Below are positions 18,183 to 25,763 of a stretch of 64,000 bases of DNA, one piece after another. Where the stretch lies: assembly GCA_022844105.1 (NCBI GenBank), contig JALHMJ010000008.1:85151-149150 (forward strand), given 5' to 3'. Positions within the stretch are counted from its first letter, which is position 1. Each line of letters starts with the position of its first letter. Source of the DNA: Hyphomicrobium sp. GTDB lineage: Bacteria > Pseudomonadota > Alphaproteobacteria > Rhizobiales > Hyphomicrobiaceae. The position numbers and the translations under genes are program-made. The notes beneath the pieces were generated by a model, which saw only the letters and a program-made list of their open reading frames with translations, ran no database searches and had not been told where the DNA came from.

Positions 18183-18227
18183 GCCACGTGTGGTGTCATA
18201 CCCACCGCTGCTCGCGGTGCACGTGGC
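18183..18227. repeat. Nested inverted repeat
   Basis: GCCACGTG (18183-18190) and CACGTGGC (18220-18227) form perfect 8-base arms. Between them, CACCGC-TGCTC-GCGGTG forms a second 6-base hairpin that abuts the right arm. The element lies in the gap between the uncharacterised genes and the lysozyme gene. There is no U-run after it, so it is more likely a protein site or a transcript structure than a simple terminator. Confidence 0.4.
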
Positions 18228-18387
18228 AAGCAGTCTGACTTTCAGACAATAACGCCGGGTTAAATCTGCTCTAACCAAGCGCTCAATTGCGGCGCGCCAT
18301 CTTGTACATTGGAGATAGGATCGACGGTTAAATTCATGCAAGGTTGGCCGGATAGTCTCGCGCACAGACGCAACGCGGAGTCCTCGA

Positions 18388-19056
18388 GTGGACGCCTACT
18401 ATCTGAATCGAATTAAAAGTTTCGAGGGATACACGCCGAAGGCGACGTGGGACTATGCCCAGTATTCGAACGGGTATGGCACAAAAGCCTCTTTTGCAGG
18501 TGAGGTCATTGATCGGGTGGAGGCGGAGCGGCGATTTCGAGACGAGATCGATAAGGCGGCCGCCTTGGTTGATGGGTTTGCAGCCAATCTGGACTCGGGG
18601 ACACGCGCGGCCCTGACTTCGTTGACCTACAATGCGGGCACGAAATGGATGCGCAGCGGCCTTGGCGAAGTGATCAAGGCTGGCAATCTGGATGAAGCCA
18701 AGACGATCTTTCTCAAGTACACCAAGGCTGGTGCCGTAGATCTGCCGGGATTGCAGGCACGTCGTTCGCAGGAAGTGGCGTGGTTCCAGGGCGGGAGTGT
18801 TGGTGCGACAGTAGCCAGCGGGACCGAACAGACGGCTCAAGCTGAAACCGTGCCGGAACCGCCAGAAAAGCATTTCCAGGATGCCACCCAGCTGGCCAGT
18901 CTGTATGTCGCCGACAGTAAAACCGTGACGAACGCTGATCCGACGGCTGCGATCTTCGACCTTTTTGAGCAACTCAAGTTGGACCAGATCCGACTGCTCG
19001 TTTTATGGAATCGTGAGAGCGATGCACAATCAGTCGAGCAAGAGTTTCAAATATAG
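18388..19056 (+). CDS. GH24 (T4/phage-type) lysozyme
   Basis: A muramidase cleaving the MurNAc-GlcNAc bond. The N-terminal 130 residues match GH24: SFEGYTPKATWDYAQYSNGY places Glu13 and Asp22 at the E-8x-D spacing of the catalytic pair, followed by SGTRAALTSLTYNAGT and a C-terminal RRSQEVAWF. The extra ~90-residue tail is acidic and unknown. No signal peptide is visible. GTG 18388 follows GGAG at good spacing. No phage genes are nearby, and proximity to the flagellar cluster suggests it may supply peptidoglycan clearance that the FlgJ-like protein lacks. Confidence 0.8.
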   Translation: MDAYYLNRIKSFEGYTPKATWDYAQYSNGYGTKASFAGEVIDRVEAERRFRDEIDKAAALVDGFAANLDSGTRAALTSLTYNAGTKWMRSGLGEVIKAGNLDEAKTIFLKYTKAGAVDLPGLQARRSQEVAWFQGGSVGATVASGTEQTAQAETVPEPPEKHFQDATQLASLYVADSKTVTNADPTAAIFDLFEQLKLDQIRLLVLWNRESDAQSVEQEFQI

Positions 19057-19260
19057 TAGCAGGCGCTCGAATTGCGGCATTTCGCATTCACCGGCATCCT
19101 CTATCATCTACATGACTTGAATGGCTGAGCTCGAAAAATTTTACCTCGAAATTTATCAATATTGCCACGCGACCGTCGTATAGGTCGTCTTTCGCACGGC
19201 ATGATAGCCGTTGTTCACGAGCATGACGCTCTCGGGTGACCCCTCGATTGAGCAGACGGC

Positions 19261-19617
19261 ATGCGGCAGTTCGGTAAAAGGCCCAACTCCGTTGATTTCG
19301 CCCTCATTGAGGTCGCAGGCGCTCCGCCAATTTCCTGCAAATTGATCGAGCGCTCCGTTCGCATGTTGCGGCTTGAGGTGGAGAGTGCAAGTGGGTTGCC
19401 GACAAAATTTGTGGTGATTACGAACGGCGGCAAAGACAAGTTGTTCTGCCAGGCCATTTCAGTCAGCGAAAACTACATAATCGCTCGCTTTTTTGATAAC
19501 GAAAGCTCGAATGCCGAGTTGCGGCCCATCGGGGTCAGCGCGAGTGTCGGTGAATCGCAGCGCTGGATGGGTGACCGGATGGGAAGAGATTCCGCTGGAG
19601 GTAGGGGAACGGTTTGA
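19261..19617 (+). CDS. Small hypothetical, PilZ-like fold possible
   Basis: A 118-residue ORF. Residues 20-75 alternate as beta strands (ISCKLIERSVRMLRLEVESA, FVVITNGGKDKLFCQAISVS, YIIARFF), a pattern reminiscent of PilZ-like barrels, but the c-di-GMP-binding R-x-x-x-R motif is not evident. The last 25 residues are low-complexity. It sits alone between the lysozyme gene and the hydrogenase regulator. Confidence 0.5.
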   Translation: MRQFGKRPNSVDFALIEVAGAPPISCKLIERSVRMLRLEVESASGLPTKFVVITNGGKDKLFCQAISVSENYIIARFFDNESSNAELRPIGVSASVGESQRWMGDRMGRDSAGGRGTV

Positions 19618-19870
19618 TCGCTTGATCTGATTCCTCAATCGCGCGGAGCGGCAGCCTTTCCGGCGCCGGTCGATCTCGCTCGGCGCTCTTGGATCAATTC
19701 GCGATGATGCAATCGCCGGGGATCGGGTCAATCCCCTGCGACGCGTATGGATGAGCCGCACTCGGACGACGCGAGGTCTTTTTTCAGGCCCGCCTCCCCT
19801 TCGCACTTCCTAACGCCTCAGCTTACTGCTAAGTATCCATGCAAACTGAAAACTTACTTTAGAAAAGACC

Positions 19871-21325
19871 ATGGATAGCACCGTCCTGATCTTCGCCCAG
19901 TTTGATGCAGGGTGGTCGGGCTTGGCCGACATCCTTTCAGAACGCAACGGCTACCGCGTTCTGAGTTCGAACACTGAGGCCGAAGCACTTCAGCTCGCCC
20001 ACGATGTCCAGATCGACCTGGTGATCGCCGACGATGGCTCGAAAGATGTCGATGGATGTAAGTTTTTAGCAGGCTTGCGGATCTCTCATCCCGACGTGGT
20101 CCGCGTGCTGGTTCTCGGCAAGACGTCAGACAAAGCCAACAAGGCCGTGCGGGAAGCGTCTGTTTATCAATATTTGCGCAAACCTCTGGACGCCGATCAG
20201 GCCGCGCTCCTTGTCAAGCGAGGACTGGAAACGCGCGAGCTTGCCCGCCGCCACCGGCTCATCTCGCGTGAGTTCAAGATGAAGGACGAAAGCCCAACCT
20301 TCGCTGCGCCCCACCACTTCAGTTTTCAGCCGCAAAGCCGACGCTTCGAAAAACTCGTGTACGTCAGCGAGCGGATGGCGGCTTTGTGCGATCTTGCCAA
20401 GACCGCCGCGAAGACGGATCTGCCGATCCTGATCCAAGGTGAGACCGGTACTGGAAAAGAACTTCTCGCGCGCGCAGTCCATTACAATTCGTCCCGCAAG
20501 ACGAGCCCGCTGCTCGTGCAGAATTGCGGCGGGATGAACGACGAATTGCTCCAGTCGGAGCTCTTTGGACACCGCCGTGGCTCCTTTACGGGCGCCGTGT
20601 CCGACCGCCTTGGGCTGTTTCGCGCGGGTGATGGTGGCACGGTGTTTCTCGATGAAATCTCCGAAGTATCGCCCTCATTTCAAGTGTCGCTGCTACGCTT
20701 TCTCCAGGAGGGCGAGGTCAAGCCGCTCGGGTCCGACCAGACGGTTCAGTCGAACGTGCGCATCATTGCTGCGTCCAACCGGTCTCTCGCGCAGATGGTC
20801 GCCAAGGGTGAGTTTCGGCGCGATCTTTACTATCGGCTCAAGGGCTTCGAATTCGAAGTGCCGCCGTTGCGTGACCGGGTGGAAGATATCGCGGCCTTGG
20901 CTGAGTTTTTTGCAGCCAAACACAGCGAAGCGACGGGGCGCAAGATTTTGGGATTGTCGGCGAGCCTCATCGAAAAGCTGTCGCACTACGATTTTCCCGG
21001 CAACATCCGCGAACTGGAAAATGAAATTCGACGCCTTGTGGTGTTGACGGCCGACGGTGAGTATCTCACCACGCGGCACGTCTCGCCGGCGGTGATGGCG
21101 GCAACCCAGAGACAACAAGCCCACGCGCGCAACGGTTTTTCGCCAACCGGCGAAACCCTCAAGGATCAGGTTGAAAGTCTTGAGCGCCATCTCGTCGAGA
21201 CGACGCTTCAGCGTCACCGATGGAACCAGAGCAAGGCGGCCGACGCACTCGGTCTATCGCGGGTCGGATTGGCAAACAAGATTCGCCGGTACGGCCTGGA
21301 CGAGGAAAACGTGCATGGCCGGTGA
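19871..21325 (+). CDS. Sigma-54-dependent activator, HoxA/HupR-like
   Basis: A 484-residue NtrC-type regulator. Residues 1-125 form a receiver-like domain in which Asp54 and the KP lysine are present, but the acidic pair is replaced by FAQ and the switch Thr is missing. The AAA+ domain has Walker A GETGTGKE (190-197), GSFTGA (237-242, variant of GAFTGA) and FLDEIS. The C-terminal Fis-like helix-turn-helix is KAADALGLSRVGLANKIRR. HoxA/HupR proteins activate hydrogenase operons and can act unphosphorylated. The sigma-54 promoter 360 bases downstream is its obvious target. No sensor kinase or regulatory hydrogenase is in the window. Confidence 0.88.
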   Translation: MDSTVLIFAQFDAGWSGLADILSERNGYRVLSSNTEAEALQLAHDVQIDLVIADDGSKDVDGCKFLAGLRISHPDVVRVLVLGKTSDKANKAVREASVYQYLRKPLDADQAALLVKRGLETRELARRHRLISREFKMKDESPTFAAPHHFSFQPQSRRFEKLVYVSERMAALCDLAKTAAKTDLPILIQGETGTGKELLARAVHYNSSRKTSPLLVQNCGGMNDELLQSELFGHRRGSFTGAVSDRLGLFRAGDGGTVFLDEISEVSPSFQVSLLRFLQEGEVKPLGSDQTVQSNVRIIAASNRSLAQMVAKGEFRRDLYYRLKGFEFEVPPLRDRVEDIAALAEFFAAKHSEATGRKILGLSASLIEKLSHYDFPGNIRELENEIRRLVVLTADGEYLTTRHVSPAVMAATQRQQAHARNGFSPTGETLKDQVESLERHLVETTLQRHRWNQSKAADALGLSRVGLANKIRRYGLDEENVHGR

Positions 21326-21560
21326 TCACGATGATGACGATCAGGACCGCAACGCAGCTGTCGTTCCGTTCCCATTTTCGCGCGCCCGCCCACCTCAATC
21401 CGCCAGCCCGCAGGGGGACATCGTCTTCGGTGAGATGGCGTCCATCCTGGGCATCCCGCACGAGCAGACGACCGGGCACTGGTGCAGCCGGTGCAACAAA
21501 ATCTGGTACGGCTACTTGCTTGAAGTGACGTGCCCGACATGCGGCAACAGGCACGGCTGA
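21315..21560 (+). CDS. Small zinc-ribbon protein overlapping the hydrogenase activator
   Basis: ATG 21315 lies inside the end of the activator gene, giving 81 residues. The first 30 residues are acidic and disordered. The C-terminus is a compact four-cysteine ribbon: WCSRCNKIWYGY, then CPTCGNRHG (CxxC-x14-CxxC), likely binding zinc or iron. The 11-base overlap indicates co-translation with the activator, so it may modulate hydrogenase expression or assembly. Function is unknown. Confidence 0.65.
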   Translation: MAGDHDDDDQDRNAAVVPFPFSRARPPQSASPQGDIVFGEMASILGIPHEQTTGHWCSRCNKIWYGYLLEVTCPTCGNRHG

Positions 21561-21605
21561 TTTTGCAAACCCACTTCACACCCGCAAAGAAACTTTGCAG
21601 AAATT

Positions 21606-21624
21606 CCTGATCTGCCAGATCAGG
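21606..21624. promoter_or_regulatory. Palindrome, candidate activator site (UAS)
   Basis: CCTGATCT-GCC-AGATCAGG is a perfect 8-base inverted repeat, extended imperfectly to TTCC/GGGAA. Its centre lies about 100 bases upstream of the expected start of the sigma-54 promoter, the usual distance for NtrC-type activator binding. Binding by the adjacent HoxA-like protein is inferred. Confidence 0.6.
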
Positions 21625-21643
21625 GAACAAAGGCGCACACGGA

Positions 21644-21658
21644 CATCAACTTGTTGAT
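21644..21658. promoter_or_regulatory. IHF-like site / inverted repeat
   Basis: ATCAAC-TT-GTTGAT (21645-21658) is a perfect palindrome and also matches the IHF consensus WATCAANNNNTTR at all but the first base. It lies between the upstream palindrome and the -24/-12 promoter, where IHF bending assists NtrC-type activators. Confidence 0.5.
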
Positions 21659-21688
21659 TTATAGAGCTTTATTTTTCTAGTTTCGTTT

Positions 21689-21703
21689 TGGCACGGGCCT
21701 TGC
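21689..21703 (+). promoter_or_regulatory. Sigma-54 (-24/-12) promoter of the hydrogenase operon
   Basis: TGGCACGGGCCTTGC matches the consensus TGGCAC-N5-TTGC exactly, with correct GG-to-GC spacing. It lies 60-74 bases before the hhyS start codon, leaving a leader of about 50 bases. With the HoxA-like activator gene directly upstream, RpoN-dependent expression of hhySL is well supported. Confidence 0.9.
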
Positions 21704-21762
21704 TCTCCTTAACCATTGAGAAGCTCACCTAGAGGCTTCGCGGGTAAGCAGGGAGACGTCGC

Positions 21763-22725
21763 ATGGCCAATCTTTTGTGGCTCCAAGGTGGGGCATGTTC
21801 GGGCAACACTATGTCGTTCCTCAACGCTGAGGAGCCAAGCGCATGTGACCTCGTCACCGATTTCGGCATCAATATTCTTTGGCATCCTTCGCTCGGAATG
21901 GAGCTTGGCGACAATCTTCAACGCATGTTGCGTGGCCTCGTCAGCGGTGAAATTCCACTCGATATTTTTGTCTTCGAAGGATCGGTCGTTCAAGCGCCGA
22001 GCGGAACTGGTGAGTGGAACCGCTTTGCCGGGCGGCCAATGAAAGATTGGGTGGCCGAGCTGTGTAAGGTTGCATCCTTTACGGTGGCTGTCGGCGACTG
22101 CGCGACGTGGGGTGGAATTCCCGCCACTGCACCAAATCCGTCAGACAGCGTTGGGCTCCAATTCCTGAAGCGCGGGCATGGCGGCTTCCTCGGCAAAGAC
22201 TACAAGTCAAAGGCGGGACTGCCTGTCATCAACATTCCTGGCTGCCCTGCCCATCCTGATTGGATTACGCAGATTGTTGTGGCCGTTGCGACCGGCCGCG
22301 GCGGCGATCTTTCGCTTGATGAATTCGGTCGTCCGAAAACATTCTTCTCGAGCTTCACGCAGACCGGCTGCACGCGCAATATGCACTTCGCCTACAAAGT
22401 CTCGGCCACCGAATTCGGGCAGCGCAAGGGCTGCCTGTTCTATGACCTTGGCTGCCGCGGTCCGATGACCCATTCGCCTTGCAACCGCATTCTTTGGAAC
22501 CGGCAATCGTCAAAAACCCGCGCCGGCATGCCGTGCATGGGATGCACGGAACCAGAATTCCCCTTCTACGATCTGGCTCCGGGCACCGTGTTCAAGACGC
22601 AGACCGTTATGGGCGTGCCCAAGGATATGCCGACGGGCGTCGACAAGACCGGTTACGTCAAACTCACGGCAGCGGCCAAGGCCGCGTCGCCCAAATGGGC
22701 TGAAGAAGACATCTTCGTCGTTTGA
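21763..22725 (+). CDS. hhyS: High-affinity [NiFe]-hydrogenase small subunit (group 1h)
   Basis: The electron-transfer subunit of an H2-oxidising hydrogenase. The 320-residue product starts MANLLWLQGGACSGNTMSF: Cys12 is present, but the usual second Cys of CxxC is Asn15, as in group 1h/5 enzymes, where the proximal [4Fe-4S] cluster uses three Cys and one Asp. Other ligands are Cys113 (GDCATWGG) and Cys161 (GCPAHPDW); the distal Cys-rich part runs from GCTRNMHF to MPCMGCTEPEFPF. There is no Tat signal and no C-terminal membrane helix, so the enzyme is likely cytoplasmic or attached through partners. It follows the sigma-54 promoter. Confidence 0.95.
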   Translation: MANLLWLQGGACSGNTMSFLNAEEPSACDLVTDFGINILWHPSLGMELGDNLQRMLRGLVSGEIPLDIFVFEGSVVQAPSGTGEWNRFAGRPMKDWVAELCKVASFTVAVGDCATWGGIPATAPNPSDSVGLQFLKRGHGGFLGKDYKSKAGLPVINIPGCPAHPDWITQIVVAVATGRGGDLSLDEFGRPKTFFSSFTQTGCTRNMHFAYKVSATEFGQRKGCLFYDLGCRGPMTHSPCNRILWNRQSSKTRAGMPCMGCTEPEFPFYDLAPGTVFKTQTVMGVPKDMPTGVDKTGYVKLTAAAKAASPKWAEEDIFVV

Positions 22726-22775
22726 TCCAACGCGAAACAATAAAAAAGTCCTCATTCTCGGGAGAGAAACCTCCA

Positions 22776-24374
22776 ATGTCAGTCGCAGTACAAACGTTAG
22801 ATATTTCGCCGGTCGGGCGCGTCGAGGGCGATCTCGACGTTCGCGTCGACATCCAAGACGGTGTCGTCGTCAACGCCTGGACCAATGCCGAGTTGTTCCG
22901 AGGCTTTGAAGTGATCTTGCGCGATAAAGATCCGCAAGCCGGCCTCGTCGTCACGCCGCGCGCGTGCGGCATCTGCGGCGCGTCTCATTTGACGTGTGCG
23001 GCATGGGCCCTTGATACGGCCTGGAAGGCAGAAGTTCCGCGCAACGCCATTCTGGCCCGCAATCTCGGTCAGATCGTGGAATCGCTTCAAAGCTTGCCGC
23101 GCCACCACTATGGCCTGTTCATGATCGACTACACGAACAAGAACTACTCGAAGTCGAAATACTATGAAGAAGCCGTCAAACGCTGGGCGCCGTTCACCGG
23201 CAAGAATTATGAGATAGGCGTCACGATTTCCGGCCGACCCGTTGAAATATACGCCCTTCTGGGAGGCCAGTGGCCACACTCAAGCTACATGGTGCCGGGC
23301 GGCGTGATGTGCGCACCCACACTGACCGATGTGACCCGCGCATGGTCGATCCTTGAACACTTCCGCCGCAACTGGTTGGAAAACATCTGGCTCGGCTGCA
23401 CGTTGGAGCGCTACGAACAGATTCGATCCTACAACGACTTTATGGCTTGGCTCGACGAGCGTCCCGAGCACGCAAACTCCGACCTTGGCATGTTCTGGCG
23501 CATGTCCATGGACATCGGCCTGCAAAACTATGGCCGCGGCCACAAGAAGTACATTTCGTGGGGCTACCTGCCGCACGAAGATAAGTACAACAAGCCAACC
23601 ATCGAGAGCCGGAACGCGTCCGTCATCATGAAGAGCGGTGTGTTTGACGGCGCGACGGGCACCCACAAACTGATGGACCAGTCGTTCACCCGCGAAGACC
23701 TGAAGCACGCCTGGTACGACGAACCTCAGGCTCTGCATCCCTTCGATCGGACAACAAAGCCCATCCAGAAAAATACGATCGATCATAACGGGAAGTATTC
23801 GTGGGCGTCGGCGGTCATGCATTCGCAAGACGGGCGGCTTGAAGCCGGTCCGCTATCGCGCCAGCTTGTTGCAGGCGGCAAGCACGGCGAATCCTGGCAG
23901 CATTACGATCCCCTCGTGCTCGATATGTACAACAATCTGGGTGGTGCCAGTGTCATGCTTCGTCACTTCGCCCGCATGCACGAGGGTGTGAAGCTATACC
24001 GGGAATCCGAGCGCATTCTTCGTGAGTTCAAGCTCAAGGATCAGTGGTACATCAAGCCGACAGAAAAAGACGGCCGCGGATGGGGGGCGACGGAAGCCAT
24101 CCGCGGCGCCCTGTGCCACTGGATCGAAATTCAGGGCGGAAAGATCAAGAACTACCAGATTATCGCTCCAACCACGTGGAACGTTGGACCAAGGACGTCG
24201 GATGGCGCACGCGGTCCAATCGAGGAGGCCCTCATCGGCACACCGATCGCCGATCCACACGATCCCGTCGAAGTCGGCCATGTTTGCCGATCGTATGATT
24301 CGTGCCTTGTCTGTACAGTACACGCATATGACGCCAAGACCGGCGAGCAACTCGCTCGCTTCCGGACCGCCTGA
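22776..24374 (+). CDS. hhyL: High-affinity [NiFe]-hydrogenase large subunit (group 1h)
   Basis: The catalytic subunit bearing the NiFe(CN)2CO centre. Of 532 residues, the L1 motif RACGICGASH holds Cys64 and Cys67; the L2 motif SCLVCTVHA holds Cys510 and Cys513. A 16-residue tail after His516 (AYDAKTGEQLARFRTA) is the extension removed by the maturation protease once nickel is inserted. ATG 22776 follows GGGAGAG. The L1/L2 forms and the partner small subunit place it in group 1h, enzymes known for oxidising atmospheric H2. It is 50 bases after hhyS. Confidence 0.95.
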   Translation: MSVAVQTLDISPVGRVEGDLDVRVDIQDGVVVNAWTNAELFRGFEVILRDKDPQAGLVVTPRACGICGASHLTCAAWALDTAWKAEVPRNAILARNLGQIVESLQSLPRHHYGLFMIDYTNKNYSKSKYYEEAVKRWAPFTGKNYEIGVTISGRPVEIYALLGGQWPHSSYMVPGGVMCAPTLTDVTRAWSILEHFRRNWLENIWLGCTLERYEQIRSYNDFMAWLDERPEHANSDLGMFWRMSMDIGLQNYGRGHKKYISWGYLPHEDKYNKPTIESRNASVIMKSGVFDGATGTHKLMDQSFTREDLKHAWYDEPQALHPFDRTTKPIQKNTIDHNGKYSWASAVMHSQDGRLEAGPLSRQLVAGGKHGESWQHYDPLVLDMYNNLGGASVMLRHFARMHEGVKLYRESERILREFKLKDQWYIKPTEKDGRGWGATEAIRGALCHWIEIQGGKIKNYQIIAPTTWNVGPRTSDGARGPIEEALIGTPIADPHDPVEVGHVCRSYDSCLVCTVHAYDAKTGEQLARFRTA

Positions 24375-24466
24375 GGTCTGGCTTCCTTTTCCTGAATCGT
24401 TTGTTGGCAAAACTTTGCAACAGCCGGTTCAGGAGAACGGCGCGTGCCAGAGATGAAGGTGGGGAC

Positions 24467-24784
24467 ATGAGCGCGAATGGTAAAGACGAGGCCGTCCTCA
24501 AAGTCATTGCTGACATGATGTCAGCCGGACTGAAGACGCAAACAGAGCCTTTCCCAGAAACGGAAAAGGAGTTCGGTGGAATCCTCGCCGAACTCCGCCA
24601 GCTTGAACCGGACGATCTGGAATCGAAACTCGTCATCAGTGGCTTTGTCGATCATCCATATGGCCCAGAGCAGCAGCGCTGCCTGGAATGCATGTATTAT
24701 CTCGTGCATAGAAAGTGGTGCGATCTGCCGGAATTGGCTGTTCCGGTCGAACCGCACTGGTGGTGCCGGTTGTGGAGAATTTGA
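24467..24784 (+). CDS. HiPIP-like four-cysteine protein, copy 1
   Basis: A 105-residue soluble protein with a helical N-terminal half. The C-terminal part has Cys72, Cys75, Cys85 and Cys100 in QRCLECMYY-LVHRKWCDLPEL-WWCRLWRI. The C-x2-C-x9-C-x14-C spacing and the final W-C-x-x-W resemble high-potential iron-sulfur proteins, though the second gap is shorter than in most. HiPIPs are normally Tat-exported, whereas this has no signal. Its place directly after hhyL suggests it accepts electrons from the small subunit. A close paralogue follows. Confidence 0.75.
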   Translation: MSANGKDEAVLKVIADMMSAGLKTQTEPFPETEKEFGGILAELRQLEPDDLESKLVISGFVDHPYGPEQQRCLECMYYLVHRKWCDLPELAVPVEPHWWCRLWRI

Positions 24785-24821
24785 ACGCGTCGTTTGGGTC
24801 CCAATGACTTCGAGGTGCGCC

Positions 24822-25148
24822 GTGGACGAAGACATGCATGCGAACGACGATAGAATTCGTGAGGAGATTAGGGTTCTTCTTGCATCAGGGCTTAAGACCG
24901 AGGTGTTCCCTCGTGCAGACTCGCATGAAGAGGTGCAGGACATTATCGGCCGCCTGAAGGCGAGCGACGGCAGCCTCACATCTCGCCTGGTCATCGGCGG
25001 GTTCACAAACCACACGATCGAACACGGCGGCCTGGAACAGCCTTGCGAAACGTGCATGTACTATCTTGTTCATCGCAAGTACTGCGAACTGCCGGAACTC
25101 GATTGCCCTGTCGAACCTGAATGGTCGTGCCGGTTGTGGAGGATATGA
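24822..25148 (+). CDS. HiPIP-like four-cysteine protein, copy 2
   Basis: Paralogue of the preceding gene; it shares the CMYYLVHRK segment, the ELPEL run and the CRLWRI terminus. Cluster cysteines are Cys75, Cys78, Cys88 and Cys103, with an additional Cys95 absent in copy 1. The N-terminal half (IREEIRVLLASGLKTEVFP) aligns with copy 1 but differs more. GTG 24822 is chosen because GAGG lies six bases before it; ATG 24804 or 24834 are alternatives. No signal peptide. The pair may form a hetero-oligomer or work at different potentials. Confidence 0.75.
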   Translation: MDEDMHANDDRIREEIRVLLASGLKTEVFPRADSHEEVQDIIGRLKASDGSLTSRLVIGGFTNHTIEHGGLEQPCETCMYYLVHRKYCELPELDCPVEPEWSCRLWRI

Positions 25149-25269
25149 CAGCGCAGTCCAGAGCGGCGGGCGATGCGCTGCTGGAGTTGGATCTTCCTAC
25201 CGAGCCGCATTGTTAAAGCGACGTCTAGCGCCTCTAGAGTGATCGAGTTCGTGTAAGGCCGCGCCCGCC

Positions 25270-25761
25270 ATGATCGCAGTAATCGGATGCGGAAATGCCA
25301 ACAGATCCGACGATGCCGTCGGGTTGGAAGTCGTTCGCCTCCTTCACGCAACCCCAGCGGTACGATCGCGCTCTGATGTACGTTTGCTCGATGCGGGAAC
25401 CGATGGCATGGCAGTGATGTTTGCCGCGCGCGGATGCACCTCGCTTATCGTTGTCGACAGCTGCAGCACAGGAACCGATCCTGGCGCAATTTTTGAGGTT
25501 CCAGGCGATGAAGTGGAAAGCCGTCACGAACCATCCCTCAATCTCCATGATTTTCGATGGGACCACGCGCTTCATGCCGGCCGCAAAATCTATCGCGAGG
25601 ACTTTCCCAAGGACGTGACGGCCTACCTTATTGAAGCGCGCAGCCTCAACCTTGGCATCGGCCTGTCACCAGATGTGCGCGAAGCTGCCGAAAAAGTTGC
25701 TCGCAAAATTCAAGCCCGCATCGCGGCCACGCCCGTGTTGTCGATTGTCTCGGGTCCCTAG
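25270..25761 (+). CDS. Hydrogenase maturation protease (HyaD/HupD family)
   Basis: The endopeptidase that removes the HhyL C-terminal tail after nickel insertion. The 163-residue product begins with the family strand and loop IAVIGCGNANRSDDAVG, followed by LLDAGTDG and LHDFRWDHAL; the Asp and His residues in these three segments correspond to the nickel-sensing site. Counterpart of hucD/hhyD. The following unknown gene starts two bases after its stop. Confidence 0.92.
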   Translation: MIAVIGCGNANRSDDAVGLEVVRLLHATPAVRSRSDVRLLDAGTDGMAVMFAARGCTSLIVVDSCSTGTDPGAIFEVPGDEVESRHEPSLNLHDFRWDHALHAGRKIYREDFPKDVTAYLIEARSLNLGIGLSPDVREAAEKVARKIQARIAATPVLSIVSGP

Positions 25762-25763
25762 AC

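Noticed and set aside
24403..24420. A TGGCAAAACTTTGC sequence resembling a second sigma-54 promoter before the first HiPIP-like gene
   Set aside because: The distance between the GG and GC elements is one base too short, and sigma-54 tolerates little spacing change; the stretch is also a simple inverted repeat.
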